A stretch of 64,000 nucleotides of DNA from Amylostereum areolatum (Eukaryota > Basidiomycota > Agaricomycetes > Russulales > Stereaceae): contig SAXG01000011.1 of the NCBI GenBank assembly GCA_012932865.1, forward strand, positions 124,001 through 188,000, in the 5' to 3' direction. Positions within the stretch are counted from its first letter, which is position 1. Each line of letters opens with the position of its first letter. This document shows, piece after piece, positions 1 through 12,671 of the stretch. The notes beneath the pieces are model-generated. The model saw only the letters and a program-made list of their open reading frames with translations, was not told the DNA's origin and searched no databases. The position numbers were made by a program, and so were the translations under genes.

Positions 1-152
1 AAGCCTTCAATCCTAGAGGAGATTTCACGTCCATCACTGCAACACGCTGCTGCCGTATCTTTGCGCCACCCCATAACCATTCCTTTATACAGGGTTTGCC
101 GTGTTCCTTCCTTTTCTCATGTTCCCATCTCCTATTCACTCCAGCAATCACG

Positions 153-3100
153 ATGTCATCTGCTTTTGCACCACCGAATACATTCGACACAGCAGGAGCA
201 GTCCCTCCCCCAGCGTATGCAGGTTGGCAAGTCGTAATTTTGATCGAGGATCAAGCTGACGGTAGCTCTCAGTCTCCAGCGATGTGGACAGCGAGGACGA
301 AGACGATGATATGTATATGTCAGTACCGCCTTCACGAGATGAGCGTGAGGTTGAAAGTAATATACGAATTTGCCAGCTCTTTCATTTACTTACTCTCACA
401 TTTCGTCCTTTTTAGGCCCGCCAAACACCCTCACTGACCACCACAATACCCAAGAGCGAGAGTATATACCAATAGCTCCTGCGCTGATAGACCTGGCATG
501 CGAAGTCAAGGGCATGTACCGTGTCCTGGATTTGATCGCGGAGCAGGGCAGTGGAGGCCTCGGTATGTCGAGTTTTCCCCTTCTCTTTAACCGAGACCAA
601 CACAGTCCAACAGTGGACAAGGTGATCATCGCGCAGGAGTCTGTCAAAGACTTCATCAACACAATCTCTGCCGGGACATGCCCATCGATCACACGCATAG
701 ACTTCAAAACCCTCGACAAACATATGTTCAAACCAATCGGTATATACGGAAGCAAAGAAGAACTAGTGAGGTTTTTGCACGACCTGGGTGCGGTTCAGGA
801 CGAGACGTACGTGGACAGATAGCTTACGGTCCAGGCGCTCGGACTGATCTTAGCCACGATAGTGCTGCAAAACTGCTTGCACCGTCAGATCATGCTGATG
901 CACTCCACCCTACCCTCCGCTCAGGTCTGTACATCGTCCGTGCGCCCACGTCTACCAAAGGGCAAGTGTTCGTTCTGTACTGGCCTGAGGACACCACCTG
1001 GGAGGATTCTTCGGTGTCTTCCGTGCGTCGTAACAGAGTCACGTTCATGCGGTAAATCAATCCTATGTAACGTAGTGTCCTGTGTCCATCTGCTTATGTC
1101 TGTGGCAGGTATCTTACGAAGATGACAGACCAGCTTGTGTCGCTCGTGTCACCCGAACACGCATCGACGTTGATGTGGAAAGATGAAGAAGCCGACGAAG
1201 GGATGGAGACGGATGAAGAAGAGTCCGATCGACTGTTCACCTTTGAAGTCGCCAAAACTGTGGAGCAGGAAGAGAATGTCACAGCCCGAGATGGGTTTAC
1301 GGTCCGTCTTTCCAAGGGTCGCTGGTGCAGGTTGTGACATACAATTATCTCAGATGTACTCACACGAGATCTCAACACCGCTATTGGAGCCCAACTGCCC
1401 GGTGGACGCTTCTGTATGCATGCCTAGGCTCTTGCTAGGAGAGTCAACTCAGGGACTATTAACCGCATGCTTCCTCGCCAAACGAACTTTAACGAAAACG
1501 TTGCGCAAAGACTATGTTTCTTACATATCCATGAAGGATTACATGTGCGTGAATTCCATACTTCTTGAGTGGTGTTCGTTCAACGAAAATAGGTCTTCTG
1601 ACTCTCTCAAACTGGGCGAAACTCTGGACGAGAAATCGCTTCAATGGCTTGTAGACGGGCACTTGCGCCTTCGCTTTCCTCAGCAGTGCCGTGACTGGAC
1701 AAAGTGCAAGACGGACCTCAATAACATGTTCCAGAATCTCTCACGAGAACGAGTGGCGACGGTCAAAAAGGAACTAGAGGCTGACGCCAAGCAGGTGAAC
1801 AATGTCTTGAGGGAGGCATTCTTGGATGAAGTATCTGCGATGTACCCGTATGTCTTCCTTCTGTAACCACCGGGGAAATTGTGGCTCATCTGTAACCCAG
1901 AACACTGGACAGGTCTCGTTTCCACCAAGAATCGGAGCCCAGTAATTCTTCGAAAGGTATCTGATACCCTTTTCCTTTTTCATAACTTGGCGGCAATCAC
2001 TCAATGTCTGTTCATCAGAACGTTTCTCGTCTCTCATTGTGCTCTATCCCGAGTTGAAGGGTGAACTTCGTAAACATTGCCAGGACGGACGATTGACTGG
2101 AATTCGCGGAGGCAACTTCCAATCTCTCAAGCAGAATCTACTCACTGTGCGTCGCATGTACGGCAAGCACCAAGACATGAACACAGAAATGCGCCAGACT
2201 CTGGCAAATGCCGTCATCACAGACAGTGTTGACGGCGTCATTGGTAAATCTGACTCGAGGAATGGCATCCTTCGGTACCTTCCTTTTGGCTGGGATAAAG
2301 GCGATGAGGATGTTATCAAGAAGGGCAAGAAGCAAGCCCGGGAGATGGATGATTCGGCATTCTTGATCCATCTCAAGTCTATCGAGTCTCCGGAGCTACA
2401 GGAAGTGATTGTTATGATCGAGGAAGCCGCACTGGAACAGCTCAAGAATTCTATCGACTGGCAGCTCGGGAAATTCCTCCAAGCCGCTTACGAGATCCGA
2501 ATAAAAGCGCGCAAGAAGCTGGTGGACTCCGAAATCAAAAGCGAGGAGAGCGATGCGCTGGATGCACTTCGTTTGGAACTTATTTCCTGCATCAACAAGG
2601 TCCCCGAGGAAGGTTGGACGCAGTGGGTTATATCCTTGTGTTTCAACGCGAGTTGTCGTGGGCTGACGACAGAACTAGGCGGCTTTATATCGAATATGTC
2701 GAACCCTATTCCCGCGGCTTCTCTAGCTCCGCATCGCAAGGTGAGCTGTCCATTGTCTTGGTCGCCTCCCGCTTTAACCTGGATTACTATAGAGTGCTAT
2801 CTGACCGGTCAGCATTACACACTGCAAAAGCCAGAACTGCAATATACGCTGCATACGATGGAACTCTCCGCGGAACACCGTCAGTCACTCCAGATGAGCC
2901 CGGCTTTCATCCCCCAGCCGAACACCAGCCCGCGTTTCCAAACGGTATTCAAAACTGAAATTGGAACTGCGGTGATGTGAGCTTCGTTCTTGGCCCCCCG
3001 GCTGTAACAGAGTTTCGACGCTTTTTCCATTTCTAGATTTGCTCAGCTCTTGGAGCATGACAAGGTCCTCTTGGTATTGCAAGACGGAAAAAGTGGAAGG

Positions 3101-6100
3101 TTGCTCATATATCTAGATCGTTTGCATTCAATCGCTAGTTCGGTCAAGAAAACGCCCTCGAAGACTCTTCATGTCGACAAAATCGGCCAAGAATTTGTGC
3201 TGGCCTTCGACGAAACTAAACGCCTGCTCGCGATTTGTTCTTCTACGAAGGTATGCCATTTATCTCTGGGGATTTGTCGCTCTATCCTTATATATTACCT
3301 ACAGCACCACCTCCACATTTTCGCCTGTGATGAAGCCTTCAACAATCTCCAAGCTTATGGCAGTGCTATTAATCTTCTTGCTTGGTATCCGTCGGGGATG
3401 TCCGTCGTTCACGCACGGTTTGTAACGGGTACCGAGGAGATCCTCTTGGTGGACGCCAGCGCACAGGCCCGCATTTTCTCCCTGGTATCTCAACAGTTTC
3501 GGTGGATGCATCTACCTTCGTCTTATCGTAGATTATATCACTGACCAGTTCTACACGCAGGCCGGCCACCCTGCAACTACAACGTGTGCCGCGAACAATA
3601 TACTCGACCCCTGATGGTGCATGTTTCATTGCCCTCATGGAGGCCGAAACGGGGCCTGCACTCATGGCATACCACTGGTCGACCTTCGGCTCGACGCAGG
3701 GTATCATCGTCCCCGTTCCAGACTTTCCCTTGGAGAATGCGGTCGCGACCTCCTTCGTCAACCGTTCCTCGGTGCACATCATGGGCCTCGACCTCGACAG
3801 GCGTACATGCCGATCGATTGCATTGGATATCTCTCAGAAGGCGACAGAATTTACATTTACGCAGAAGGGTTTGAAGGCGAAGCAAAACGAAGGCCCCCAA
3901 TCTCTACACAATTGTCTCATTGACTGTCATTCCGACGTCTGGACGCGGTTTCCTGTTGCTCCTGCCGTGCGCCGGGGAACCATCACGCATCGCAGCCAGA
4001 GATATCAAAAGTCCTTAACGTTTGTTACTGACCGTGACCACCGTGCATTCCGTCCCTATTTCACCGAGATGATCCAGTCCTTCGAAAGAAGAACACGAAA
4101 GCCAACTGGCGACGAATTACAAAGCATTCAGGTCACAGCTATCCACTACGACGCCTTTGTGAAATCAACGTCGACAGAATGGACAGCTGTGTCACACTTC
4201 CGCTGCTGGCGAATGGCTGGTGGACCTATTTTGCCTTATTCCGATTCATCTTGCCGTCTGCCGCGAAAACAGGTTCATACCTCTCAAGGACGGAGTCTTC
4301 TCTTCCGAGCTAGAAAAATCCCTTCTGGGCGCCGAAGTTAACCGTATAGTAGACTGTCTTTCGTTCGGATGGTACGAGTCCCTATTCCAGTCGTACTTGG
4401 CATCGAAGGTAGGCAATGCCATTTCCATCCATTGTCTGCAGCCTATTGATATAATATTTCCAGCCTGTCAAGGTCGTTTCTTCAATGGGAGAGCAGTCCG
4501 TGGGGAAAAGTTTCGCTTTGAACCATCTCGTTGACACGTCGTTTGCGGGTAGCGCAATGAGAACAACCGGTGCGTGACACCCTTTCGTATGCTGACCGTA
4601 GGTTGAACTGATTTGCATCCAGAGGGTATATGGATGTCTGTAACGCCCACAGAAGATACCCTCATTGTTGCTCTGGACTTCGAAGGCAAGGATATATACA
4701 TCACATCGGTGTCCCCTATATCAACATCGTGCTTTAGGTGTGCATAGTATTGAAAGGTCTGCACAAGAGGACACGCTACTCGTTCTGTTCAATACAGCCA
4801 TATCTAACCTCGTGCGTGTTTCTTTTGCCGAGGGATGACGTCCCGATCTGACAGAGACGTTGAATAACAGGTTCTCTTTCGAAATAACTTTGCAATGAGC
4901 CGGGACATCACCGGACTGTTCCAGTCTTTTCAGTCAAGCTCCTCGGTCCTGGATCCCGCCATGAACCCCACTTTGTTCCAGTCCACCCTCGTCATCATTA
5001 TCAAGGTCCGGCTATCTGCTTATTCAGGCTACATACCCTGAAAGCTGACGTACATGAGATAGGACGTGGTCGACTCGGATAAGGACGAGGTGAAGCGAGA
5101 GTAAGTAGACTACTGTATCCCAAGCGAGAATTCTGCCTTGACAGATAGATCAGGTTTTCTCTCAAATTCCAGAAGATCGTACAAGACGAAAAAGACGCCA
5201 ACTTCATTACCCGTTTGCATGCCGGCAAGCTTAATATCATTCCTTGGCCTGTCATCGAGTCGCGCGAGTTCTATAAACTATTCCCGACTCTCAAGCGGAG
5301 TCTGGATCGACAGGTTACTGCTCACACCGCGGCTGGCGAGTTCCTGCTCACTATCAAAACTCTGATGGCCAAGCTGAAAGCCAATGACTGGGGCGCCATG
5401 TCTCGTATGTTCTCACAGATTTTGATATACTCACCCACTAAAGTGCAATGTAGAGACGTTGGCAGCCCATCGAGTCAAGACGCTTGTTACCCTCCTTCCC
5501 AGCGCGCTCAAAACCGGATTTGCGGAGACTGCGCCTGAATATGAGCCTCTCAAGGTCGCTACACACTCTCTACTTTCGTATGCGCGCGTGGGAACTAACT
5601 TCGTAAATCTTAGAACCTCGACAACGACATTGCCATCGACTGCCCCGATAGCGAGGCCGTTTTCTTTATTGCGGGCTCAGATACCAACGATGCCGATCGC
5701 GAACAGACTCTCGGTGTGTTGCGTGGAGCATGGGACAAACAAGGCGAACGTCAACTGGTACCTGATCCCGACTACGTCTCCGGGCTCTCGGAACACTTAG
5801 GCCAGCTCGTCGACTTGCGGACAGGCCACGTTCGGCAGTGGGTGGAAGCAAACCTTACACGTTTTCAATCAGTCGGACACGCAAGCATTGACGAGCTCCG
5901 TCGTATTTTGGACAATGCCATCATCGACCTGCGCGCTGGTGTGCAGCTTTGCAAAGTGCAATGTTCTTCGTGCAACCTTTTGTGCGTCCAGAGTCGTCTT
6001 CACGAAGGCCCTCATGATTGCGACACGGACCATAACTGCATCCATAACTGCTCATATTGCGAGGAGGAGGCGGGTACCGAGAGCTCCGCATGGAACCAAA

Positions 6101-9020
6101 AACCGTGCGGTCACTCGTAAGCACTCCGTAGACCAGACGAGTTCCTTGTATACTGATACCTCCTTTGAAGGGCGGGTCACTCTGGGAAGCACATGTACGA
6201 AATCGTGTCGACTGGGGTTCGCTGGCAGCTAATTTCCATACCATAGTTGCGCTACCGACGCCCACCTGTGTGGAGAGCCCTGTTACCTGAGCGGGAAGCA
6301 AGGGTGCATGAATGGGTGCACGAAGGTTAGATGTCTGTACACATGTTTACCTCATACTCACCCCAACCGTTCCACAGTTACCTGCACATCCGCACGATGA
6401 AGAGCATATGTGCAGCGCACTGGTCCACATGTGTGGACAGGTAGGCATTCTTTAAACGTTCGTAGCACCGAGGTGACGTTGATTCCTTCGTCTATAGCTG
6501 TGCGACCTGAAAGGTATTAAATCGACCAACGGGAAACCTTACTCATGCACTGGCAGATGCCGCATCCCTTAGTGAGTGACGACTTTCTCCTCATGTCCCA
6601 ACATACTTAAGGATATCCTCATAGCCACGAGGAGCACACTGTCCACGAATGCGATACACGTCTGTGCCCTATCACTTGTCAGCTTTGCAACCGTCTTTGC
6701 CAGGATCACCATCTGCATGGATTGCTTCCCAAAGCTGTACACCTTTGCGGGTTTGTCAAGCGCGCATTCCACCAGCTCCGCTGTCTACTTATGCCCTTTT
6801 GTTGCTTAGAGAGGAACACTCGTGCACCGCCCTTTGTGCTGCACCAGGAGTATGCGAAATTGACACGGCCCCTCAGTCGGTGGAAGCAACATTCACTGGT
6901 CGGAACGAGACGTTCCAGTACACGAAGGTGCGTACGTATAAGTACCCGCGGAAAGCGTCGATTTTGATGACTCTTCCTGTTTCTAATCGTAGTTCACACA
7001 AGGTAGGCTGAGCTCGCGCTCCAACATTCCCACGGTCTAATAGTATGCATACAGTTGCGAAACGCTCACGTTGCGTTGAAGTCATCGAACCTGGTCAAAC
7101 AGGCCATGCCGGAGCTCATCTTCACAGCAAAGACCCGAAGATGTTCCATTTCTGCGAGACTAGGTGTGACAACTGCGGATATTACTGTACACTGCCTCTC
7201 GGTGAGTCACTTTATTGCTAAACGTACATATGTCTCATCAACCGACTCGTTAGGACATCCTCAACAAGAACACGAAACCAGCCACGGATCGATGTCACAA
7301 ACCAGGTGGGCGATCCAGGGTGAGGAAGGTACCAGTCTTGATGTCAATGGCCGGAAGTTCTCGGCGAATGACTCAGGCGCTCCCATGATGTGCAACATGG
7401 TCTGCGTATCCTTGGGGAGGCACGCTCACATCGACTATTGTCGTACTCAAGATGGCGACCCTTGTGGTGGTGCCGATATCGAACATATCTCCACAAGAAT
7501 GTTACCTGATCCCGACCGACCAAAAGACGCGATCACGCACAGCTTGCACTGGAGAAGGACTGGTAAGCATTTGTTTATGAACACTCCTTGCATACCATTG
7601 AGATTCTCGTCTAGGTTTCAAAGGCGCGGCATCTGTCAAATCGGGTGGTATTGGTTTTTACTTACAACCGCTTAACAATTACAGATCCATACTCTCGCGA
7701 TGACCAAAGTACCTTCGCTAAATGGTGACCAGCCTTATTATCTCGTCTGTACTGTCGTTGTTTACCGCTTTATCCGTCAGCGACGCCATGTGCCCAGGTA
7801 TGCCGAATTTACTATCATTTTACGGTCCTTTCTAAATTCAATGTGCAATAGGACCTGAACATAGTGCAGAACACGGCAATGGACAACCTTCTTACTGCAG
7901 GCTTCCCATGTTCCATGCTCCGACGAACGCCAATAATGCCCCTGCTGGTCTCGGATATATATCCCACGACGGGCACTCGTTCGACTGCCAGAACCCGACC
8001 ATCTTGCAGCAGTCGTTCCACGTGTAAGCACCGACAATTCTTAGCCTTTCTCGCCTTGTCCGTCTGACGTTTCTTCCCCGCCAGTATTTTTGTCATTGAC
8101 AGGTAAAAGCATAACACTCTCAGGTCCCTTTACCCGTCTTGATCATGACTCACGCCGCTCGCCCAACAGATCTGGGTCTATGGGTATCGCCGACAACCGT
8201 CCTCTTGCCAATGCCCCTGCGACGAACAGGATTACTCGGGTGGCAGACAATCGTCTCGGTGCAGTCTTCTCAGCACTTTACAGCTTCTGGTCGGCGCGCC
8301 ACGCGGCGGTCACCGCAGGTCACCAAGTGGTCCCCGCGCGTCGAGACTCGTACAGTGTCGTTCTCTTCGACCATACAATCGCGTATGGGCCCATCAACGA
8401 CTTCACCAGCTCGCCGGACGAGCTTCTCGATGCGGTCATGCCGTTCGGCGCGGATGGAGGAACCAATTTTGACGCCGCGTTGGCTGCCGCGCAGACGGTC
8501 ATGGAACAAAACTGGAGTGCGGAGAGGTAGGCCCACGCCCGTTTTCGCACCAAACGCAAGCTGATGGGATGCTTGCAGGAAACCTGTCGTCATATTCCTT
8601 TCTGACGGTGAATGCCACGTACAGGATACTGCCGTGCACGATATCTGCAGGTCGGCCATCCGTCTTGGGTAAGACCTCTATCTATCCCACAACCGCGAAA
8701 TCTTTTCCTCACATTTTATCCAGAAAGCCTCTCTCGTTCCACACCGTCTCGTTCGGACCCGACACCTCCGCCGTTTCTCTCCGCAGGATGGCCGCCGTTG
8801 CCCTCGACATCCAGAACAACGCCCCCGTGGACCCGCACGCGCAAGGTGGCGGGACGACGGTGCTGTCGTCCTACGCGCAGGCGCTGGATACGGTACCTTT
8901 CTTCTTTTGCGTCCGTTCGAAACGTCGATGCTGAAAACTTTGCTCCAGGTCAGTTTGGCGACGACGTTCCTTGGTTTGGCAGAGTCTCTGAGGAAGCCGC
9001 GTGGTTCACTCCTGCGTTGA
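153..9020 (+). CDS. GBP/VLIG-like large GTPase with Cys/His-rich region and C-terminal VWA domain, copy 1
   Basis: Multi-exon gene (about 30 exons, roughly 2,300 residues); exons were set by alignment to the paralogue at 35074-44200. Order: an acidic N-terminus; helical regions (about 1.6-2.7 kb); a conserved region ending before the G domain; a dynamin/GBP-type G domain with P-loop GEQSVGKS (4488-4511), a TEGIWMSVT segment and DFEG as the G3-like motif; repeated Cys/His clusters (about 5.9-7.9 kb) such as CNLLC and HEGPHDC, probably zinc-binding; and a VWA domain whose MIDAS DRSGS is split by an intron (8103-8169), followed by GGTNFD and SDGE. The ATG at 153 starts MSSAFAPPNTF; the stop follows GSLLR. 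Relative to copy 2 there is one extra base near 4204, shifting the frame between the VSHFR and AGEWLVD stretches, so it may be a recent pseudogene or contain a sequencing error. GTP binding and metal-dependent adhesion are family expectations; the cellular role is unknown. Confidence 0.8.
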
Positions 9021-9575
9021 GAACTTGAAAGTCGAGTCGAAGTTGTCCTGGTACTTCATGCTCGGTTGATGCTGGATGGTGTTGAAAGTCAGGGTGTCTT
9101 CATGCACATATTTCGTCTGTGTTCTCCATGTCTTCGTTCTTCATGTCATGTATTCGTTCTAAATTCACTACGTATCGTATGCCCGTAGCTGTGATTTGTG
9201 TAGCATTTGTACAATATGAAGTCTGGTTATCATCGAGGCACGGGAGAAGGGAGGGCAGTCCCAGTCACGGAGACAAGGTGGGAGGGAAGTATTCGATGTG
9301 AGGCGGCAAGAGAAGTACAGTGCAAAAGTGGGGAACATGCATATATACTGAAGTGCAGCGCATAATAAAGCGTCAAGTACATGTGCGGAGGTTACAGTAA
9401 TGGTACAATACAACTTGAACGAGCAGAGATAGCAATACAAGAACGGCGTCCGAACGAAAACCCCAACACAACGTACACCCTAACAGCGTACACACACATA
9501 TCACGTCGAGCAGAACCAAAATTCGAGCCCCAAAGAAGCAGGCAAATAACCATCGAGTGCTGGGTACCCACCTCC
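9021..9575. other. Convergent intergenic region
   Basis: This stretch lies between the stop of the giant GTPase and the stop of the phospholipase-D-like gene on the opposite strand, so it holds two 3' ends. No convincing coding exon, RNA gene or repeat was seen. Confidence 0.5.
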
Positions 9576-12120
9576 TTAAAACCCACCTGTCCCCCGCATC
9601 CTCCCCACCGCCCCGCTCAAGCCTTTCAACCGACCAAACATTCCCGCGGTCTGCACCCCGCTCGCCTGCACGGCCTCCCCGCTCTCGGGCGCGCGCCACA
9701 CCCCGTCCGCCTCGTCCACGCGCCCGAACGCGGCCGTGTTCTGGTTCGCGTCGATGCCGTCGCGCCACTCCTTCACCAGCTCGGGCGAGTCGATGAGCAC
9801 GTTGATCTCCTGCGAAGTGGAACCAGGATTGCGTGTCTTGGTTGCCGTTGCCGAGAATCGCAATTTGGTCGTCGACGGACATAAATTTGACTGCACGCGT
9901 ATACTGAGTAAGGATTCAGGAACCAGGATTCCGACAACGAAGGGGAAAACCTGGGAAAACATACCATGGCAGTTGCGTTTCTTCTCGGCAGCGCTGATAG
10001 GCCGCTTTTGGTCCTTCCGGTGTACCAAAATACGCGCAGGTGTTTCTGGTCGCCCTTGCCCTCAGCATTGAGGGTCTTGTACATGGTGTTGACTACCTGC
10101 TCGTTCGTGCCACCCTGGAAAGGGAATCATCTCGCCTTGATCATTGAACCCTACCATGCGCATTCGTATCAACACCTACCTTACATAAGGGAAGAAGGGC
10201 GGGGCAGACGTACCAAGGTCGAGATAGAGCGTCACTTCGATACCGCGCCGGCAAGCGGCAAGCGTGGCAGGGAATCATGGGCGAGGCATTGAATGTGGGC
10301 GTTTGACTAGATAGATGGTGAGTTGACGCGCATACATCCACGATCAGAGCGCATAGTACGCACATGAACACGTTCTTCTGGGCGTACTTCATCGCCGCGA
10401 GCCATGCCAGATCCTGTGGATTGAACTCATCGTGCCCAGGAGCTGTCGTACCCACGCATCAACACCGTCGATGATAAAAAACGAAAGAGATATGCTTACT
10501 TCCGATAGGCTGGCGGTTGACCATCGCCATGGGGCACGGTGCATGCGGTTCGTGCAAGATGTGCGGGCGGAACTCGTTGAGAATGTCGCTGTCCTTGACC
10601 GTCGCCTCGAGGTCGAGTTTGCCGAAGTTGAGGTGCATCGCGATGCCAGCGGCGCCCTTCGCGCCCGACTCCTTCCCGTCCGCGATCTCCTTGTCGTACG
10701 CCCACGCTTCTCCAGCTCCTTGGCTCTGGTCCTTGAGAGCGGAGTTCGTCTTGGGAGGAGGGCGACTGCCCTCGGCAGGGACTTCGGACGTCGCAAGGGA
10801 AGAGGAAGCGCCGTTGGGAGAGGTGGAGTCGAGGTCGGAGGCGCGGCTCTTGGGAGAAGAGGTGCTGGCGGACGCGCCGCTGGACGGGAAGCTAGTCGTG
10901 GGGTACCATCATGTTCGGGTGCTCGGCGATGAGCTGGCTGCGCTTGTCCTCTGCGGCTTGGTGGTCCATCTTCGAGGGCTTCTCGTCGGCGCCAGGCGGG
11001 GACTCCCCGTCCAATGCATCATCGGCGTCGTTCACGGCGTGCTGCTCCGCGAGATAGCGCCTCGTCGCCTTGCTCGTTCCTGCCGCGTCGATGTCTAGAG
11101 AACAACGCATCAGTCAATGACCTACGACAGCAAGGATATATGCGCATACATTTGAGGTATCCGTTTTCGTGGTTGAACGAATACAGCTCCGGCCAGGTCG
11201 GGGGTTTGGCAAGCAGAGGAAGAGGCGGGTTTAACGCGTTCGACCACGAAAGGAGGGCCATGTCGTAGAAGCTATCCACGATCGGACCCTCAAAGTGAAC
11301 CATCATCTCGACGTTCGGCCGATCTTGGATGTTGTTGCTGTTGAGGCAGGCTACCCGACGGTCGACGACAAGGTACTTGGCATGGAAGGTGCCGAGCGCG
11401 GGGCGGTGGTAGTTGACAACCTCGAGAGATACACCGGGAAGTTCGTCCTCGGTGGGCAGCTCGACCTTGGACCACTCGGAAGGCTTGACCGGGGTGTGGT
11501 TCTTAATGACCTGATGCATGTTCCCGCGGTCGTACATGAACTTGACGACGACCTTCGTGTTCGGATCGCGGGATTTAGCGCGCTTGGAGAGCTCGCGGAG
11601 GGAGTCGGAGACGATGGTGGCGGAGTGGGAGGGTTGCCAGTAATTGGTGGCGAGAAAGACTTCGTGCTGAGCAGAGACGATGAGCTCCGCGTAGTGCCGC
11701 ATGATGTCGGGGATGACGGAGACGACGGAGAGGGGAACTACGCCAGAGGAGCCGAGAAGGCTGGGGGAAACGACTCCGGCGAGGGGGTCGCGTTCGAGGG
11801 GGTAGAGAACGTCATTGTAGATCTAGGTACTGGGTGAGGATCGTTGGGCGATGAAGAGAGGGGCTCAATCAACCCACCTGGAGGAAAAGACGGCTAGGTT
11901 TGTACGGGAACTTGCCGCATCTCTCGGCCTTGGACAGCTCGTCTGTCTCATCGTTGATGGCCTGTACCTGTGCCTCCTGGCTGCCCTCTCTGCTATGGGT
12001 TTTGGACTTGAAGAGCTGCTTGACCACGGCCGAAACAGGCTTACTCAACTCGCCGGCAGCGAGAGTGGTGGTGACGGAGTCGGGAGAGTTGCAGAGGGCG
12101 ACTACCCGTTCGGAGGGCAT
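9576..12120 (-). CDS. Phospholipase D-like (HKD) protein, probably frameshifted
   Basis: PLD-superfamily protein expected to hydrolyse phosphodiester bonds. First HKD half: HAKYLVVDRRVACLNSNN near 11350-11400, after a PLERDPLAG... entry region. Second half: QTPTFNASPM, then HVKFMSVDDQ split by an intron near 9898-9966, followed by AILGNGNQDTQSWF. Start chosen at MPSERVVALCNSP (12120); an in-frame ATG also exists at 12162. Three places need a frame change that no intron explains: a GGGG run at 10900-10903, about 10268-10272, and about 10015-10020. At least two look like homopolymer-length differences, so either the gene is decaying or the assembly has indel errors. The stop is at 9576. It is divergent from the GDSGS-motif pseudogene at 12672. 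Family assignment is firm; activity is doubtful. Confidence 0.7.
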
Positions 12121-12671
12121 GTTGGGTAAAGTTCTGCGTTTCCTTGACCATGGGGTCCGCATATTTGAGGAGAATGAGAGGGAGGAGCGAGAGGACGAGA
12201 ATAGAGCGCGTGTATGATGTCAGACTCCCCTTCGAGCATAGCCAGCGTGGCTTAGCCTCAAGCCTGTGGTCGCTTTCTGACCTGTCCTGCATCGTGCGTG
12301 CGCTGTTCGACCCAGTGACCTCTGTCGCGAGCAAGTCTGGTTGCATGGCTTGCTCGTGTTGCTCTTGGGGACCGGAGATGAGGCGAGGGAGGTTGAAGGA
12401 AGACGACAGAGCTCGTCGTCATTGTCCACCCAGGAACACGTAACCCTACAATGGGGTTACGACGGTATCGTCCTCGGGACCGGTTTCTCTGAGTCTCTCC
12501 TCCTGCGACCATTCCAGACTCTCTCCAATGTTTTCGGGACGCGTGACGTCATCGTAAGCTAAGTTACTTATTTTCATTTAGCTACAGCTCTCTGAGCTGC
12601 AAGTTGAAGTTGGTCCACGTGGGTCCGGTTCTCGTTTCCCCAATACGACGTGGGCCTACGTTGTAGCTCGC
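12121..12671. promoter_or_regulatory. Divergent promoter region with CRE-like palindrome
   Basis: Region between the divergently oriented PLD-like gene and the GDSGS-motif gene. It holds a perfect TGACGTCA palindrome at 12544-12551, the classic bZIP (CREB/ATF) site. No coding exon is supported here, although a hydrophobic reading frame on the minus strand overlaps 12120-12230. Confidence 0.35.

Noticed and set aside
10432..10932. 166-codon open frame on the plus strand
   Set aside because: Antisense to the PLD-like gene in a GC-rich stretch.
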